From Lonepinella sp051851555 (GTDB lineage Bacteria > Pseudomonadota > Gammaproteobacteria > Enterobacterales > Pasteurellaceae): DNA of 64,000 nt. The stretch is from contig NZ_JBPDVH010000002.1 in NCBI RefSeq assembly GCF_051851555.1, positions 1-64,000 on the forward strand, given 5' to 3'. Positions 44,462 to 53,260 of this stretch are shown here, piece after piece. Each line of letters starts with the position of its first letter. Position 1 is the first letter of the stretch. The translations under genes and the position numbers were made by a program. The notes below the pieces were generated by a model. It ran no database searches. It saw only the letters and a program-made list of their open reading frames with translations, and was not told the DNA's origin.

Positions 44462-44686
44462 ATGGATTATCAATTAGATTTACGTCAATATGGCTGTCCA
44501 TTACCTTTATTAATGGCGAAAAAAGCCCTTGATAATTTACCGAACAACACCATATTAACCATAATGCTAAATGAACAAAGTGCGGTGCAAGATTTTGAAC
44601 TTTTATGCCAACAACAAGGTTATCAGTTGATTTCTTGGCAAAAATTCACCGCACTTGATTGGCAAATCATCATTCGGAAAGGTTAG
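44462..44686 (+). CDS. TusA/SirA-family sulfur carrier-like protein
   Basis: This 74-residue protein has the family N-terminal motif with the sulfur-carrying cysteine (YGCPLPLLMAKKAL, Cys12 in CPLP). It starts at the base after the hemerythrin-like stop. It could deliver sulfur for tRNA thiolation or selenium metabolism, but family members other than TusA itself are poorly characterised. It lies in the tgt-yajC interval, as in H. influenzae. A USS overlaps its middle. Confidence 0.82.
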   Translation: MDYQLDLRQYGCPLPLLMAKKALDNLPNNTILTIMLNEQSAVQDFELLCQQQGYQLISWQKFTALDWQIIIRKG

Positions 44687-44766
44687 CACACTAGCTTTTC
44701 CCTTGATCTTATGCTATTTTATGCACCTTATTTTTATTACATTTATCAACAAAAAAGGAAAACAAC

Positions 44767-45066
44767 ATGGACGCACAACAAGGCAGCCCGATGTCAATGA
44801 TTATTATCTTTGCGATTTTCGGTTTAATCTTCTATTTTATGATTTACCGCCCACAAGCAAAACGTAATAAAGAACATAAGGCCTTAATGGAATCCTTAGC
44901 AAAAGGGTCTGAAATCTTAACCTCTGGTGGCTTGATCGGTAAAATTACCAAATTATCTGAAAATTCCGATGAAGTGGTGATTGCCTTAAACCCAACCAAT
45001 GAAGTCACCATTAAACGTAGCTTTATTGTGGCTGTGTTACCAAAAGGTTCAATCAAATCTATTTAA
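44767..45066 (+). CDS. yajC: Sec translocon accessory subunit YajC
   Basis: This 99-residue single-pass inner-membrane protein has a helix at about residues 10-30, then the conserved RPQAKRNKEHKALMESLAKG and SGGLIGKITK segments. It forms the SecDF-YajC complex, whose other genes follow directly. The ATG follows AAAGGAAAAC. Confidence 0.97.
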   Translation: MDAQQGSPMSMIIIFAIFGLIFYFMIYRPQAKRNKEHKALMESLAKGSEILTSGGLIGKITKLSENSDEVVIALNPTNEVTIKRSFIVAVLPKGSIKSI

Positions 45067-45089
45067 TTTCATAAAAAAGGTATTAACCG

Positions 45090-46940
45090 ATGTTAAACCG
45101 TTTCCCTTTATGGAAGAATCTAATGGTGATCTTTATGATCGCCATTGGTGCTTTATACGCACTTCCAAATATTTACGGCGAAGATCCGGCCGTGCAAATC
45201 TCGGGTACACGTGGTCAGCAAGCCAGTGAAACCACATTAAGTGAAGTTCAACGCCTACTGAGCAGTAATCATCTTCAACCCAAATCCATTTTGTTAGAAA
45301 ACGGCTCCATTTTGGCTCGTTTTAATAACACCAATGATCAACTTCTCGCCAAAGATAAAATTGCTGAAAAATTAGGCAATCAATACTCTACCGCATTAAA
45401 CTTGGCGCCATCAACCCCCGCTTGGTTAAGCAGTATTGGGGGCAACCCAATGAAATGGGGTTTAGACTTACGAGGTGGGGTTCGCTTTCTGATGGAAGTG
45501 GATATGAATACCGCATTAAGCAAACGTCAAGAACAGTTGCAAGACAGTTTACGCAGTGAATTACGTAAAGAAAAAATTCAATATAGTGCGGTGAAAAATG
45601 GCGAGAATTTTAGTACATTACTCACCATTACCAAACCGGAACAACTTTTTGCTGCCAAACAACTGATTCGTAAGCAGCATACCAATTTAACCGTCAATGA
45701 AGTGAATGATAGCACCCTTGCGTTAGCCTTATCAGACAGCGCCCTCATTGAGGCGCGTGATCACGCCATTGAGCAGAACTTAAGCATTTTGCGTAAACGT
45801 GTGGAAGAATTAGGCGTGGCCGAGGCGGTGATTCAACGACAAGGTGCTGAACGTATTGTGGTGGAATTACCCGGCATTCAAGATACCGCACGTGCCAAAG
45901 AATTATTGGGTGCAACTGCGACCTTAGAATTCCGCATGGTAAATGGTAATGTTAGCCCTGAGGCTCTGGCTCGTGGCATTGTGCCGTCAGATACGGAAAT
46001 TCAGTTAAACCGTCACGGTCAACCAGTGGCGTTATATCGTAAAGCGGTGTTAGGTGGTGAGCATATTACCAATGCCACCTCGGGCTTAGATCATAATACC
46101 TCGACCCCTCAAGTGAGCGTGAGTTTAGACAGTGAGGGCGGTGAAATCATGGCCAACACCACCAAACTCAACCTCAAAAAACCCATGGCGACCTTATATG
46201 TGGAATATAAAGACAACGGCAAAAAAGACGAAAATGGCAAAACCATTTTAGAAAAAAATGCCGAAGTGATTAACGTGGCGACTATTCAAGGCCGTTTTGG
46301 TAGCCAATTCCAAATTACTGGTATTGATAGCCCTGCAGAGGCCAAAAATCTTTCGGTACTACTCCGTTCAGGTGCGTTAATTGCGCCAATTCAAATTGTT
46401 GAAGAACGTACCGTCGGGCCATCATTAGGCGCACAAAACGTTGAACAAGGTTTAACTGCAGGCCTTTGGGGTTTGGTGATTGTGATTATCTTCTGTTTAG
46501 TGTTCTATAAACTATTCGGTTTCATTGCGAGCCTTGCGCTTTGTGCCAATATGATTTTAGTGGTCGGTTTAATGTCGTTAATCCCCGGTGTAACCTTAAC
46601 CATGCCCGGAATTGCGGGGATTATTCTGTCAGTCGGGATGTCGGTGGACGCGAACGTATTGATCTTTGAACGGATTAAAGAAGAAATACGTAATGGTCGT
46701 CCAATTCAGCAAGCAATTCACGAGGGTTACAACGGTGCTTGGTCATCTATTTTTGATGCCAACTTAACCACGATTTTAACCTCTATCGTCTTGTATGCGG
46801 TGGGAACGGGTCCAGTAAAAGGCTTTGCGATTACCCTTGCATTAGGCGTGGCGATTTCTATGTTTACCGCCATTACCGGTACACGTATGCTGGTTAACTG
46901 GATTTACGGTGGCCGACGTGTTGAAAAATTATCTATTTAG
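45090..46940 (+). CDS. secD: protein translocase subunit SecD
   Basis: SecD with SecF uses the proton gradient to pull preproteins out of SecYEG. The 616-residue protein has TM1 at residues 9-28 and a large periplasmic P1 region (30-440) with the D1 motif GLDLRGGVRF near residue 125. Five C-terminal helices form an RND-type core, with GMSVDANVLIFERIKEE near residue 510. The length matches E. coli SecD (615). Confidence 0.98.
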   Translation: MLNRFPLWKNLMVIFMIAIGALYALPNIYGEDPAVQISGTRGQQASETTLSEVQRLLSSNHLQPKSILLENGSILARFNNTNDQLLAKDKIAEKLGNQYSTALNLAPSTPAWLSSIGGNPMKWGLDLRGGVRFLMEVDMNTALSKRQEQLQDSLRSELRKEKIQYSAVKNGENFSTLLTITKPEQLFAAKQLIRKQHTNLTVNEVNDSTLALALSDSALIEARDHAIEQNLSILRKRVEELGVAEAVIQRQGAERIVVELPGIQDTARAKELLGATATLEFRMVNGNVSPEALARGIVPSDTEIQLNRHGQPVALYRKAVLGGEHITNATSGLDHNTSTPQVSVSLDSEGGEIMANTTKLNLKKPMATLYVEYKDNGKKDENGKTILEKNAEVINVATIQGRFGSQFQITGIDSPAEAKNLSVLLRSGALIAPIQIVEERTVGPSLGAQNVEQGLTAGLWGLVIVIIFCLVFYKLFGFIASLALCANMILVVGLMSLIPGVTLTMPGIAGIILSVGMSVDANVLIFERIKEEIRNGRPIQQAIHEGYNGAWSSIFDANLTTILTSIVLYAVGTGPVKGFAITLALGVAISMFTAITGTRMLVNWIYGGRRVEKLSI

Positions 46941-46955
46941 TGCGGAGAAAATATT

Positions 46956-47915
46956 GTGAGTTTATCTAAACAAAAGCACGAATATCAAGGAATAGGCTTA
47001 CCATTTAGCCTTATCCGTTTTATGAATTTCCGCAAGTTCGGTTATCTGTTCTCCTTATTGCTAACTGGATTCTGCATTTTCTGTCTGTTTACCAAAGGCC
47101 TTAACTGGGGCTTAGATTTTACTGGCGGTGTGGTAATTGATACCCACTTTTCACAGCCCGCTAATTTGGATCAAGTGCGTGCTACCTTAAGCAATAATGG
47201 TATTGCCAGTGCATTGGTGCAAACAACAGGGTCTACCAGTGATGTGATTATTCGTTTACCCGCAACCGCCAGTGATGCCCAAATTGGGACACAAATCAAA
47301 GAAATGATGACGACGCTTGATCACAACATTGAAGTGAAATCTGTCGAGTTTGTTGGCCCAAATGTCGGTGAAGAATTAACCCAAGGTGCAATTTATGCCA
47401 CCTTAGCCACATTAATCCTATTATTAGGTTATGTGGGAATGCGATTTGAATGGCGTTTAGGGCTAGGTGGTATTCTTGCCCTTGCTCATGACGTGATTGT
47501 TACCCTTGGGGTGTTTTCATTCTTACAAATTGAAATTGATCTAACGTTCGTGGCAGCGATTCTCACCGTGGTGGGGTATTCCTTGAACGACAGTATCGTG
47601 GTGTTCGACCGTGTACGGGAGAACTTCCGCAAAATTCGTCGCATGAGTAGTCAAGAAGTGATTGATATTTCCTTGACCCAAACGCTATCAAGAACAATTA
47701 TGACGTCATTAACCACGTTGTTTGTGGTATTCGCCTTATTATTCTTTGGTGGCGCAAGTATTTATAGTTTCTCTTTAGCCTTATTAATCGGTATCGGATT
47801 TGGGACTTATTCTTCTATTTTCGTGGCGATTGCTGTTGCTTATGATCTCGGTTTAGATCGTGAACATATGCAAATTAAAGTGGCGACAAGAGAAGAATTT
47901 GAGGAAGGGTTTTAA
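46956..47915 (+). CDS. secF: protein translocase subunit SecF
   Basis: This is the partner of SecD; the 319-residue protein has six helices. Motifs are GLNWGLDFTGGVVID near residue 45, VGPNVGEEL and GYSLNDSIVVFDRVREN near residue 210. The start is GTG at 46956, preceded by a GGAG-type site 15 bp after secD. E. coli SecF is 323 residues. It ends the queA-tgt-yajC-secDF group. Confidence 0.97.
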   Translation: MSLSKQKHEYQGIGLPFSLIRFMNFRKFGYLFSLLLTGFCIFCLFTKGLNWGLDFTGGVVIDTHFSQPANLDQVRATLSNNGIASALVQTTGSTSDVIIRLPATASDAQIGTQIKEMMTTLDHNIEVKSVEFVGPNVGEELTQGAIYATLATLILLLGYVGMRFEWRLGLGGILALAHDVIVTLGVFSFLQIEIDLTFVAAILTVVGYSLNDSIVVFDRVRENFRKIRRMSSQEVIDISLTQTLSRTIMTSLTTLFVVFALLFFGGASIYSFSLALLIGIGFGTYSSIFVAIAVAYDLGLDREHMQIKVATREEFEEGF

Positions 47916-47921
47916 TAAAAT

Positions 47922-48011
47922 GTAAGGGCGTATTGCATACGCCCTGATATTGAGCAAAGGCGTATGAAAACGCCCTAACGTTGAGAAAGGGCGTATGCAA
48001 TACGTCCCTAC
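47922..48011. repeat. long palindromic intergenic repeat, second copy
   Basis: Outer 23-nt arms at 47922-47944 and 47989-48011 are reverse complements with a couple of mismatches. A third partial copy (GGCGTATGAAAACGCCC) lies between them. It is the same family as 14739-14805 and lies between the convergent secF and radA genes, where it may serve as a shared terminator-like structure. Confidence 0.88.
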
Positions 48012-48014
48012 ATA

Positions 48015-49394
48015 TCATAAATTCTCCAACACCGCCAAGGCGTCCGCCAATTTCTTCACCGTGAAAACTTGCATATTTTTCACCGCACTTTTCGGCTTAT
48101 TAGCAAAGGGGACAATCGCCCGTTTAAAGCCATGTTTCGCTGCCTCACTAATACGCTCTTGACCACTTGGCACAGGGCGAATTTCGCCCGCCAGTCCCAC
48201 TTCACCAAACACCACTAAATCCTGTGGCAATGGACGGTTTCGGAAACTGGAAATCAAGGCTAACAATAAGGCTAAATCTGCACTGGTTTCCGTCACTTTG
48301 ACACCGCCTACCACATTGACAAACACATCCTGATCGGACATTTGCAAGCCACCATGGCGGTGTAATACGGCCAGCAATAGGGCAAGACGGTTTTGCTCTA
48401 AGCCCACGGCCACACGGCGGGGATTGGCTAACATAGAATGATCCACTAGGGCCTGAATTTCCACCAACAACGGGCGAGTTCCCTCCCATAACACCATCAC
48501 CGAGCTACCCGAAGTTAATTCATCACCACGGCTTAAAAAAATCGCCGAGGGATTTTTCACTTCTTTTAAGCCCTGTTCCGTCATGGCAAAAACGCCTAAC
48601 TCATTCACCGCCCCAAAACGGTTTTTATGGCTACGCAAGGTGCGATAACGATTGTCTGACTCACCCTCTAATAAAATCGAGCAGTCAATACAATGTTCCA
48701 ACACTTTCGGCCCCGCCAAGGTGCCGTCTTTGGTCACATGTCCCACCATAATAATGGCGACTTGACGAGTTTTCGCATAACGAGTTAAAAAGGAGGCACA
48801 TTCACGCACTTGAGCCACCGAACCGGGGCTAGATTGAATATCCGCCAAGTGCATAACTTGAATGGAATCCACCACGATAATTTGTGGTTTAAGCTGATCA
48901 GCCAAGCTACAAATTTGCTCCACCGAAGTTTCCGACAACATTTTTAACTGATCCGCTGGCAAGCCTAAACGATTCCCCCGCATGGCGACCTGTTGCAAAC
49001 TTTCTTCACCAGTCACATAAAGTGCGGTCATATTTTGCGCTAAACCACACATCACTTGCAATAATAAGGTGGATTTTCCCGCCCCCGGATGACCACCGAT
49101 TAAAATCGCCGAGCCAGGGACAATACCGCCGCCTAGCACACGATCCAGTTCATGAAAGCCACTGGAAAATCTTGGCGTTTCTTGTAAACTGATTTCCGCC
49201 AAAGTTTGAATTTTCGCTTGGGTTTCACCGGCATAGCCACTAAAACGATCCCCTTTTGAGGTGGATTTTGCCGAAACTAAACGGACTTCACTGATGCTAT
49301 TCCAAGATTTACAGGCCGAACATTGCCCTTGCCAACGGGCAAATTCTGCCCCACAATCATTACATACATAAGCGGTTTTGGGTGCTTTTGCCAT
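48015..49394 (-). CDS. radA: DNA repair protein RadA
   Basis: RadA is a RecA-like helicase that extends recombination intermediates. The 459-residue protein has an N-terminal zinc finger (Cys11, Cys14, Cys25, Cys28), then a RecA ATPase with Walker A GHPGAGKST near residue 95 and the RadA-specific KNRFG motif. A C-terminal Lon-protease-like domain follows (from about 290; VVFGEVGLAGEIRPV). E. coli RadA is 460 residues. It lies 1 bp after ygiF. Confidence 0.97.
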   Translation of the reverse strand: MAKAPKTAYVCNDCGAEFARWQGQCSACKSWNSISEVRLVSAKSTSKGDRFSGYAGETQAKIQTLAEISLQETPRFSSGFHELDRVLGGGIVPGSAILIGGHPGAGKSTLLLQVMCGLAQNMTALYVTGEESLQQVAMRGNRLGLPADQLKMLSETSVEQICSLADQLKPQIIVVDSIQVMHLADIQSSPGSVAQVRECASFLTRYAKTRQVAIIMVGHVTKDGTLAGPKVLEHCIDCSILLEGESDNRYRTLRSHKNRFGAVNELGVFAMTEQGLKEVKNPSAIFLSRGDELTSGSSVMVLWEGTRPLLVEIQALVDHSMLANPRRVAVGLEQNRLALLLAVLHRHGGLQMSDQDVFVNVVGGVKVTETSADLALLLALISSFRNRPLPQDLVVFGEVGLAGEIRPVPSGQERISEAAKHGFKRAIVPFANKPKSAVKNMQVFTVKKLADALAVLENL

Positions 49395-49395
49395 A

Positions 49396-50445
49396 CTAAT
49401 TCACCATGCTAATTAAGGCGAGCATACGTTTCAGGTATTGCCCTTGAAAGAGTAATTCATTTAATTTTTTCATTGCTAACGCATTATCTTTGCTTTCACT
49501 ATGCAGCTGAATAATCTGACGAATTTGTGCAAATAAATACTGATGTGCGTCGATCACCTCTAACACAATGCTTTCGTCCACATAAGCCATTTCTTGCTGT
49601 GCTAACACCTGTTGGAGCAAATAGCCGTGATCCGTATAATAATGGTACAAATTAAAAAAGGCACCGATACGTTCTACGGTCTGAATAAAGGTTTGCGCAA
49701 AAAAAGCCGAGCCTAATTGCAAGGTTTCTTCTATTAATTGTTGTTCATAACCTAACAGTGCGGTCAAAATTTGCGCAGGATTTTCCGCCGTTTGCTCGGT
49801 GTGTAAAAAATCACGCCATGCGTCAATCCAATCTCTCGGTGGCGGGCATTTCCCTTGCGCCAGTTGATAACCACGTTTGGCTTTACTGAGCGAACTTAAT
49901 CGGACACCGTTCACAAAACTTAAATTGGCCACAAAAGTGAATAAATCCGCTAATGCGCCATTTTTTAATTCAAATTCAATTTCACAAATCGGCTCAACTT
50001 GTCCATTGGCCTTGATTTCACCGCGATCCAACGCCACTTCAATTTCGGTATGTTGACCACATTCGATTAACCACCACTGACGAGTGAAATCCGTGCTAAA
50101 AATCGGGCGAAGTTCAAGTGGCTCGGGCAAGGATAAGTTTGCTATATCTTGCAACAAGGTGACATTCGGTTCAGCAGAATCTAGTGGAAAATTATACTCT
50201 GGACGAACATGTAGCCCCCCTGTCACTTTTCCATTGGTTTTGAGGGTTTGGGTAAACTGCTGATTTTCCGACCGCACTCTTAGCCCCATTTTATGCCGTG
50301 CAAAATAATGATCGGCGGTATCATAATAGGTATTGGCTAAAAAGATCTTCGCTTGTTGCAATAAGCGAAAATCACTCAACAACTGTGAAAACTGCTCGGC
50401 TATCTCAGCGGTGACGGCTAATTTCAATTCGATTTCATTCGACAT
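49396..50445 (-). CDS. ygiF: CYTH-domain inorganic triphosphatase (YgiF-like)
   Basis: The N-terminal CYTH domain has the signature E-I-E-L-K (Glu4, Glu6, Lys8) and covers about residues 1-200 with the usual alternating acidic/basic strands. A C-terminal helical CHAD-like part follows. E. coli YgiF, a triphosphate hydrolase, is 433 residues; at 349 this protein has a shortened C-terminal domain. Coupling to radA by a 1-bp gap suggests cotranscription. Confidence 0.85.
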   Translation of the reverse strand: MSNEIELKLAVTAEIAEQFSQLLSDFRLLQQAKIFLANTYYDTADHYFARHKMGLRVRSENQQFTQTLKTNGKVTGGLHVRPEYNFPLDSAEPNVTLLQDIANLSLPEPLELRPIFSTDFTRQWWLIECGQHTEIEVALDRGEIKANGQVEPICEIEFELKNGALADLFTFVANLSFVNGVRLSSLSKAKRGYQLAQGKCPPPRDWIDAWRDFLHTEQTAENPAQILTALLGYEQQLIEETLQLGSAFFAQTFIQTVERIGAFFNLYHYYTDHGYLLQQVLAQQEMAYVDESIVLEVIDAHQYLFAQIRQIIQLHSESKDNALAMKKLNELLFQGQYLKRMLALISMVN

Positions 50446-50567
50446 GCTAACGTCCTTAATAAGTAAAAATCAGGGGTATTATAGAGCTTTTTTCATTTAT
50501 AGCGTGAATTTTTCGCCCATATAAGGTAATATGCACCCAATTTTATGTTATCTATTTGGAGTTTTCT

Positions 50568-51248
50568 ATGGCAATTAACAATATTCTCGGTTTATTTGCG
50601 CATTCCCCGTTAAAACCGTTACAACAGCATTCGGATAAAGTGACCGAGGCTTGTAGTTTATTGATTCCTTTTTTTGAGGCCACGTTTAACAACGAATGGG
50701 AACAATCTGAGCAAATTCGCTTACAAATTTCCGAAACGGAACGCCAAGCGGATACGCTAAAACGTGAAATCCGTTTAAAATTGCCACGTGGTTTATTTTT
50801 ACCTATCGACCGTACCGATTTATTAGAACTCGTCACCCAACAAGATAAACTAGCCAATTATGCCAAAGATATTGCCGGCCGTATGGTGGGGCGTCAATTC
50901 GGGATTCCTGAAAGCCTACAACAAGATTTTATGGATTTTCTTTGTCGTAGTTTAGACGCCACGGTGCAAGCACACAATGTGATCAGAGAAATGGATCAAT
51001 TATTAGAAACGGGTTTTAAAGGACGTGAGCTCAAATTTGTCAACGATATGATCAATGAACTTGATATTATTGAAGATGATACTGATCAAATGCAAATCAA
51101 GTTGCGCCGCATGTTACGTCAAATTGAATCCAACTATAATCCCATTGATGTGATGTTCTTATACAAAATTTTTGAATGGGTTGGCGTATTGGCCGATCAA
51201 GCGCAACGTGTCGGTTCTCGTATTGAACTGATGTTAGCACGCTCGTAA
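50568..51248 (+). CDS. PhoU-like DUF47 protein (TIGR00153/YkaA family)
   Basis: This 226-residue helical-bundle protein is of the PhoU-related DUF47 family. Landmarks are NILGLFAHSPLKPL at the N-terminus and RLKLPRG-type region REIRLKLPRGLFLPIDRTDLL near residue 75. Members commonly sit next to Pit phosphate transporters and are thought to regulate them; pit follows after 21 bp. The start at 50568 is set by GGAGTTTTCT upstream. Confidence 0.88.
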   Translation: MAINNILGLFAHSPLKPLQQHSDKVTEACSLLIPFFEATFNNEWEQSEQIRLQISETERQADTLKREIRLKLPRGLFLPIDRTDLLELVTQQDKLANYAKDIAGRMVGRQFGIPESLQQDFMDFLCRSLDATVQAHNVIREMDQLLETGFKGRELKFVNDMINELDIIEDDTDQMQIKLRRMLRQIESNYNPIDVMFLYKIFEWVGVLADQAQRVGSRIELMLARS

Positions 51249-51269
51249 TAATCACATAGGAGATTGACT

Positions 51270-52532
51270 ATGGACGTATTACAACATTACGGTACCATCC
51301 TGATTATCATTACCGCCGCTTTTGCCTTTTTTATGGCTTTTGGGGTGGGGGCAAACGACGTCTCAAATGCCATGGGGACTTCCGTGGGATCTGGCACCAT
51401 TAATGCGAAACAAGCGATTATTATTGCATTAATCTTTGAATGTGCTGGGGCTTATTTAGCCGGCGGTGAAGTGACGGAAACCATTAAAAGTGGCATTATC
51501 TATCCAACGAATTTTATCAATGCACCAGATACCTTGGTGTTAGGCATGATGTCTGCCCTATTTGCCTCGGGTTCTTGGTTGCTCATTGCCTCTCGTTGGG
51601 GTTGGCCAGTGTCCACCACTCACTCGATTATCGGGGCTGTGATTGGTTTTGCTTGCATTACAGCAGGTACGCATTCCGTTAAATGGAGTGCAATCGGTGG
51701 CATTGTGGGCAGTTGGTTTATCACCCCCGTGATTGCTGGCGTATTAGCCTATGGGATTTTCTTTGTTATCCAAAAACTGATTTTTGACACCGAAAAGCCG
51801 TTACATAATGCGCAAAAATTCGGCCCGTATTTTATGGGATTAACGGTATTTATTTTGGTGATTGTGACCGTAGCCAAAGGGCTAAAACATATTGGATTAG
51901 ACTTAACCACCCGAGAAACCATCCTGATTTCATTAGGCATTAGTTTTGTCTCGGTGGTCATCAGTTATTTCTATTTCCGCAGTAAACGCTTTATCAAAAA
52001 AGCCCGCAGTGGTGTGTTTGGCGGAGTTGAACGGGTATTTAGTATTCTGATGTTAATGACCGCCTGCGCCATGGCTTTTGCCCATGGTTCAAATGATGTA
52101 GCCAACGCCATTGGCCCATTGGCGGCCGTCGTGACTATTGTAGAAAACGGTGGCAATATTATGGCTAGCGCCCCGATGGCGTGGTGGGTGTTACCGCTAG
52201 GTGCAGCGGGCATTGCAGCAGGTTTAGTGGTCATGGGTTACAAAGTCATGGCAACCATTGGCACAGGGATTACGGATTTAACCCCAAGCCGTGGTTTTGC
52301 GGCGCAGTTTGCCACCGCAGCCACCGTGGTCGTGGCGTCAGGCACAGGTTTACCGATTTCCACCACCCAAACCTTAGTGGGGGCGGTACTGGGTATCGGA
52401 TTAGCTCGAGGTATTGCGGCATTAAATTTAAATGTGATTCGTAATATTATCGCCTCTTGGATTGTGACCCTCCCAGCAGGTGCTTTTTTCGCCATTATTA
52501 TTTATTTTATTTTGGATCTTATTTTCCGCTAA
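51270..52532 (+). CDS. pit: low-affinity inorganic phosphate transporter Pit
   Basis: This 420-residue permease has about ten or eleven membrane helices and the two repeated Pit signatures, GANDVSNAMGTSVGS near residue 28 and AHGSNDVANAIGP near residue 271. It should import metal-phosphate with protons. The ATG at 51270 is preferred to a TTG two codons earlier because AGGAG is well spaced. It ends at a USS-dyad terminator. Confidence 0.93.
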   Translation: MDVLQHYGTILIIITAAFAFFMAFGVGANDVSNAMGTSVGSGTINAKQAIIIALIFECAGAYLAGGEVTETIKSGIIYPTNFINAPDTLVLGMMSALFASGSWLLIASRWGWPVSTTHSIIGAVIGFACITAGTHSVKWSAIGGIVGSWFITPVIAGVLAYGIFFVIQKLIFDTEKPLHNAQKFGPYFMGLTVFILVIVTVAKGLKHIGLDLTTRETILISLGISFVSVVISYFYFRSKRFIKKARSGVFGGVERVFSILMLMTACAMAFAHGSNDVANAIGPLAAVVTIVENGGNIMASAPMAWWVLPLGAAGIAAGLVVMGYKVMATIGTGITDLTPSRGFAAQFATAATVVVASGTGLPISTTQTLVGAVLGIGLARGIAALNLNVIRNIIASWIVTLPAGAFFAIIIYFILDLIFR

Positions 52533-52538
52533 AAGGAG

Positions 52539-52569
52539 AAAAAGTGCGGTTAAAATCACCGCACTTTTC
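52539..52569 (+). terminator. USS-dyad terminator after pit
   Basis: AAAAGTGCGGT (52540-52550) pairs with ACCGCACTTTT (52558-52568) around a 7-nt loop. Two complete inverted uptake signals form the stem. Confidence 0.85.
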
Positions 52570-52595
52570 CAGTATTTATTCAGGAGATTGATGAC

Positions 52596-53204
52596 ATGCA
52601 AAAACGATTAAAAGGACTTTTTGCCTCGCTTTTATGCGTGGCCACCATTCAAGTTGCGCAGGCAGAAACCCAATATGTCACCGAAAATTTGCACACATTT
52701 TTACGCAAAGGCGCTGGCGATAATTTTAAAATTTCCGGTTCAATTCAAGCCGGTGAAGCGGTAAATATTTTGGATCGCAAAGAACGCTATACTTTGATCC
52801 GTGACAGTAAAAACCGTGAGGGCTGGATCCTAAGCAGTGAATTAAGCACCACACCAAGTGCGAAAAATGAAAATCCGCAGTTAAAAGCAAAAGTACAGGA
52901 TTTAACCTTAAAGCTAAATAATCTGGATAAAGACTGGCAACAGCGTACGGTAGAAATGCAACGCCGAGCAAGCGACAGCGACCAACGCAGCAGCCAATTA
53001 TTAGAGGAAAATTCCCAACTTAAACGTGAATTAGAAATCACCAAAAATAAAAACCGTGATTTAGAAGCCTTATTGGATGCGGGTAAACGTGAAATTGCAA
53101 TTCAGTGGTTTATTTATGGTGGCTCGGTATTGGGCGTGGGATTATTACTGGGGTTAATTATTCCCATTATTTTACCTAAACGTCGCCGTCGTGATGGGTG
53201 GTAA
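52596..53204 (+). CDS. SH3-domain membrane protein (TIGR04211/YgiM family)
   Basis: This 202-residue protein has a signal peptide (about 1-23, ending VAQA). A bacterial SH3 domain lies at about 25-90 (YVTENLHTFLRKGAG... GWILSSEL). A coiled coil lies at about 95-165, a transmembrane helix at about 168-190, and the tail is strongly basic (KRRRRDGW). E. coli YgiM has the same layout and is linked to cca, which follows here too. The function is not established. Confidence 0.85.
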   Translation: MQKRLKGLFASLLCVATIQVAQAETQYVTENLHTFLRKGAGDNFKISGSIQAGEAVNILDRKERYTLIRDSKNREGWILSSELSTTPSAKNENPQLKAKVQDLTLKLNNLDKDWQQRTVEMQRRASDSDQRSSQLLEENSQLKRELEITKNKNRDLEALLDAGKREIAIQWFIYGGSVLGVGLLLGLIIPIILPKRRRRDGW

Positions 53205-53205
53205 A

Positions 53206-53240
53206 ACCCTCACCCTAGCCCTCTCCCAGAGGGAGAGGGG
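53206..53240. repeat. CCCTCTCCC-type palindromic repeat before cca
   Basis: CCCTCACCCTAGCCCTCTCC is followed by AGA-GGGAGAGGG. It is the same palindrome family as the 67-bp tandem array at 17546-17795. It lies in the short spacer between the SH3 gene and cca. Confidence 0.85.
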
Positions 53241-53260
53241 ATGTTTAGAGGAATGGAAAT

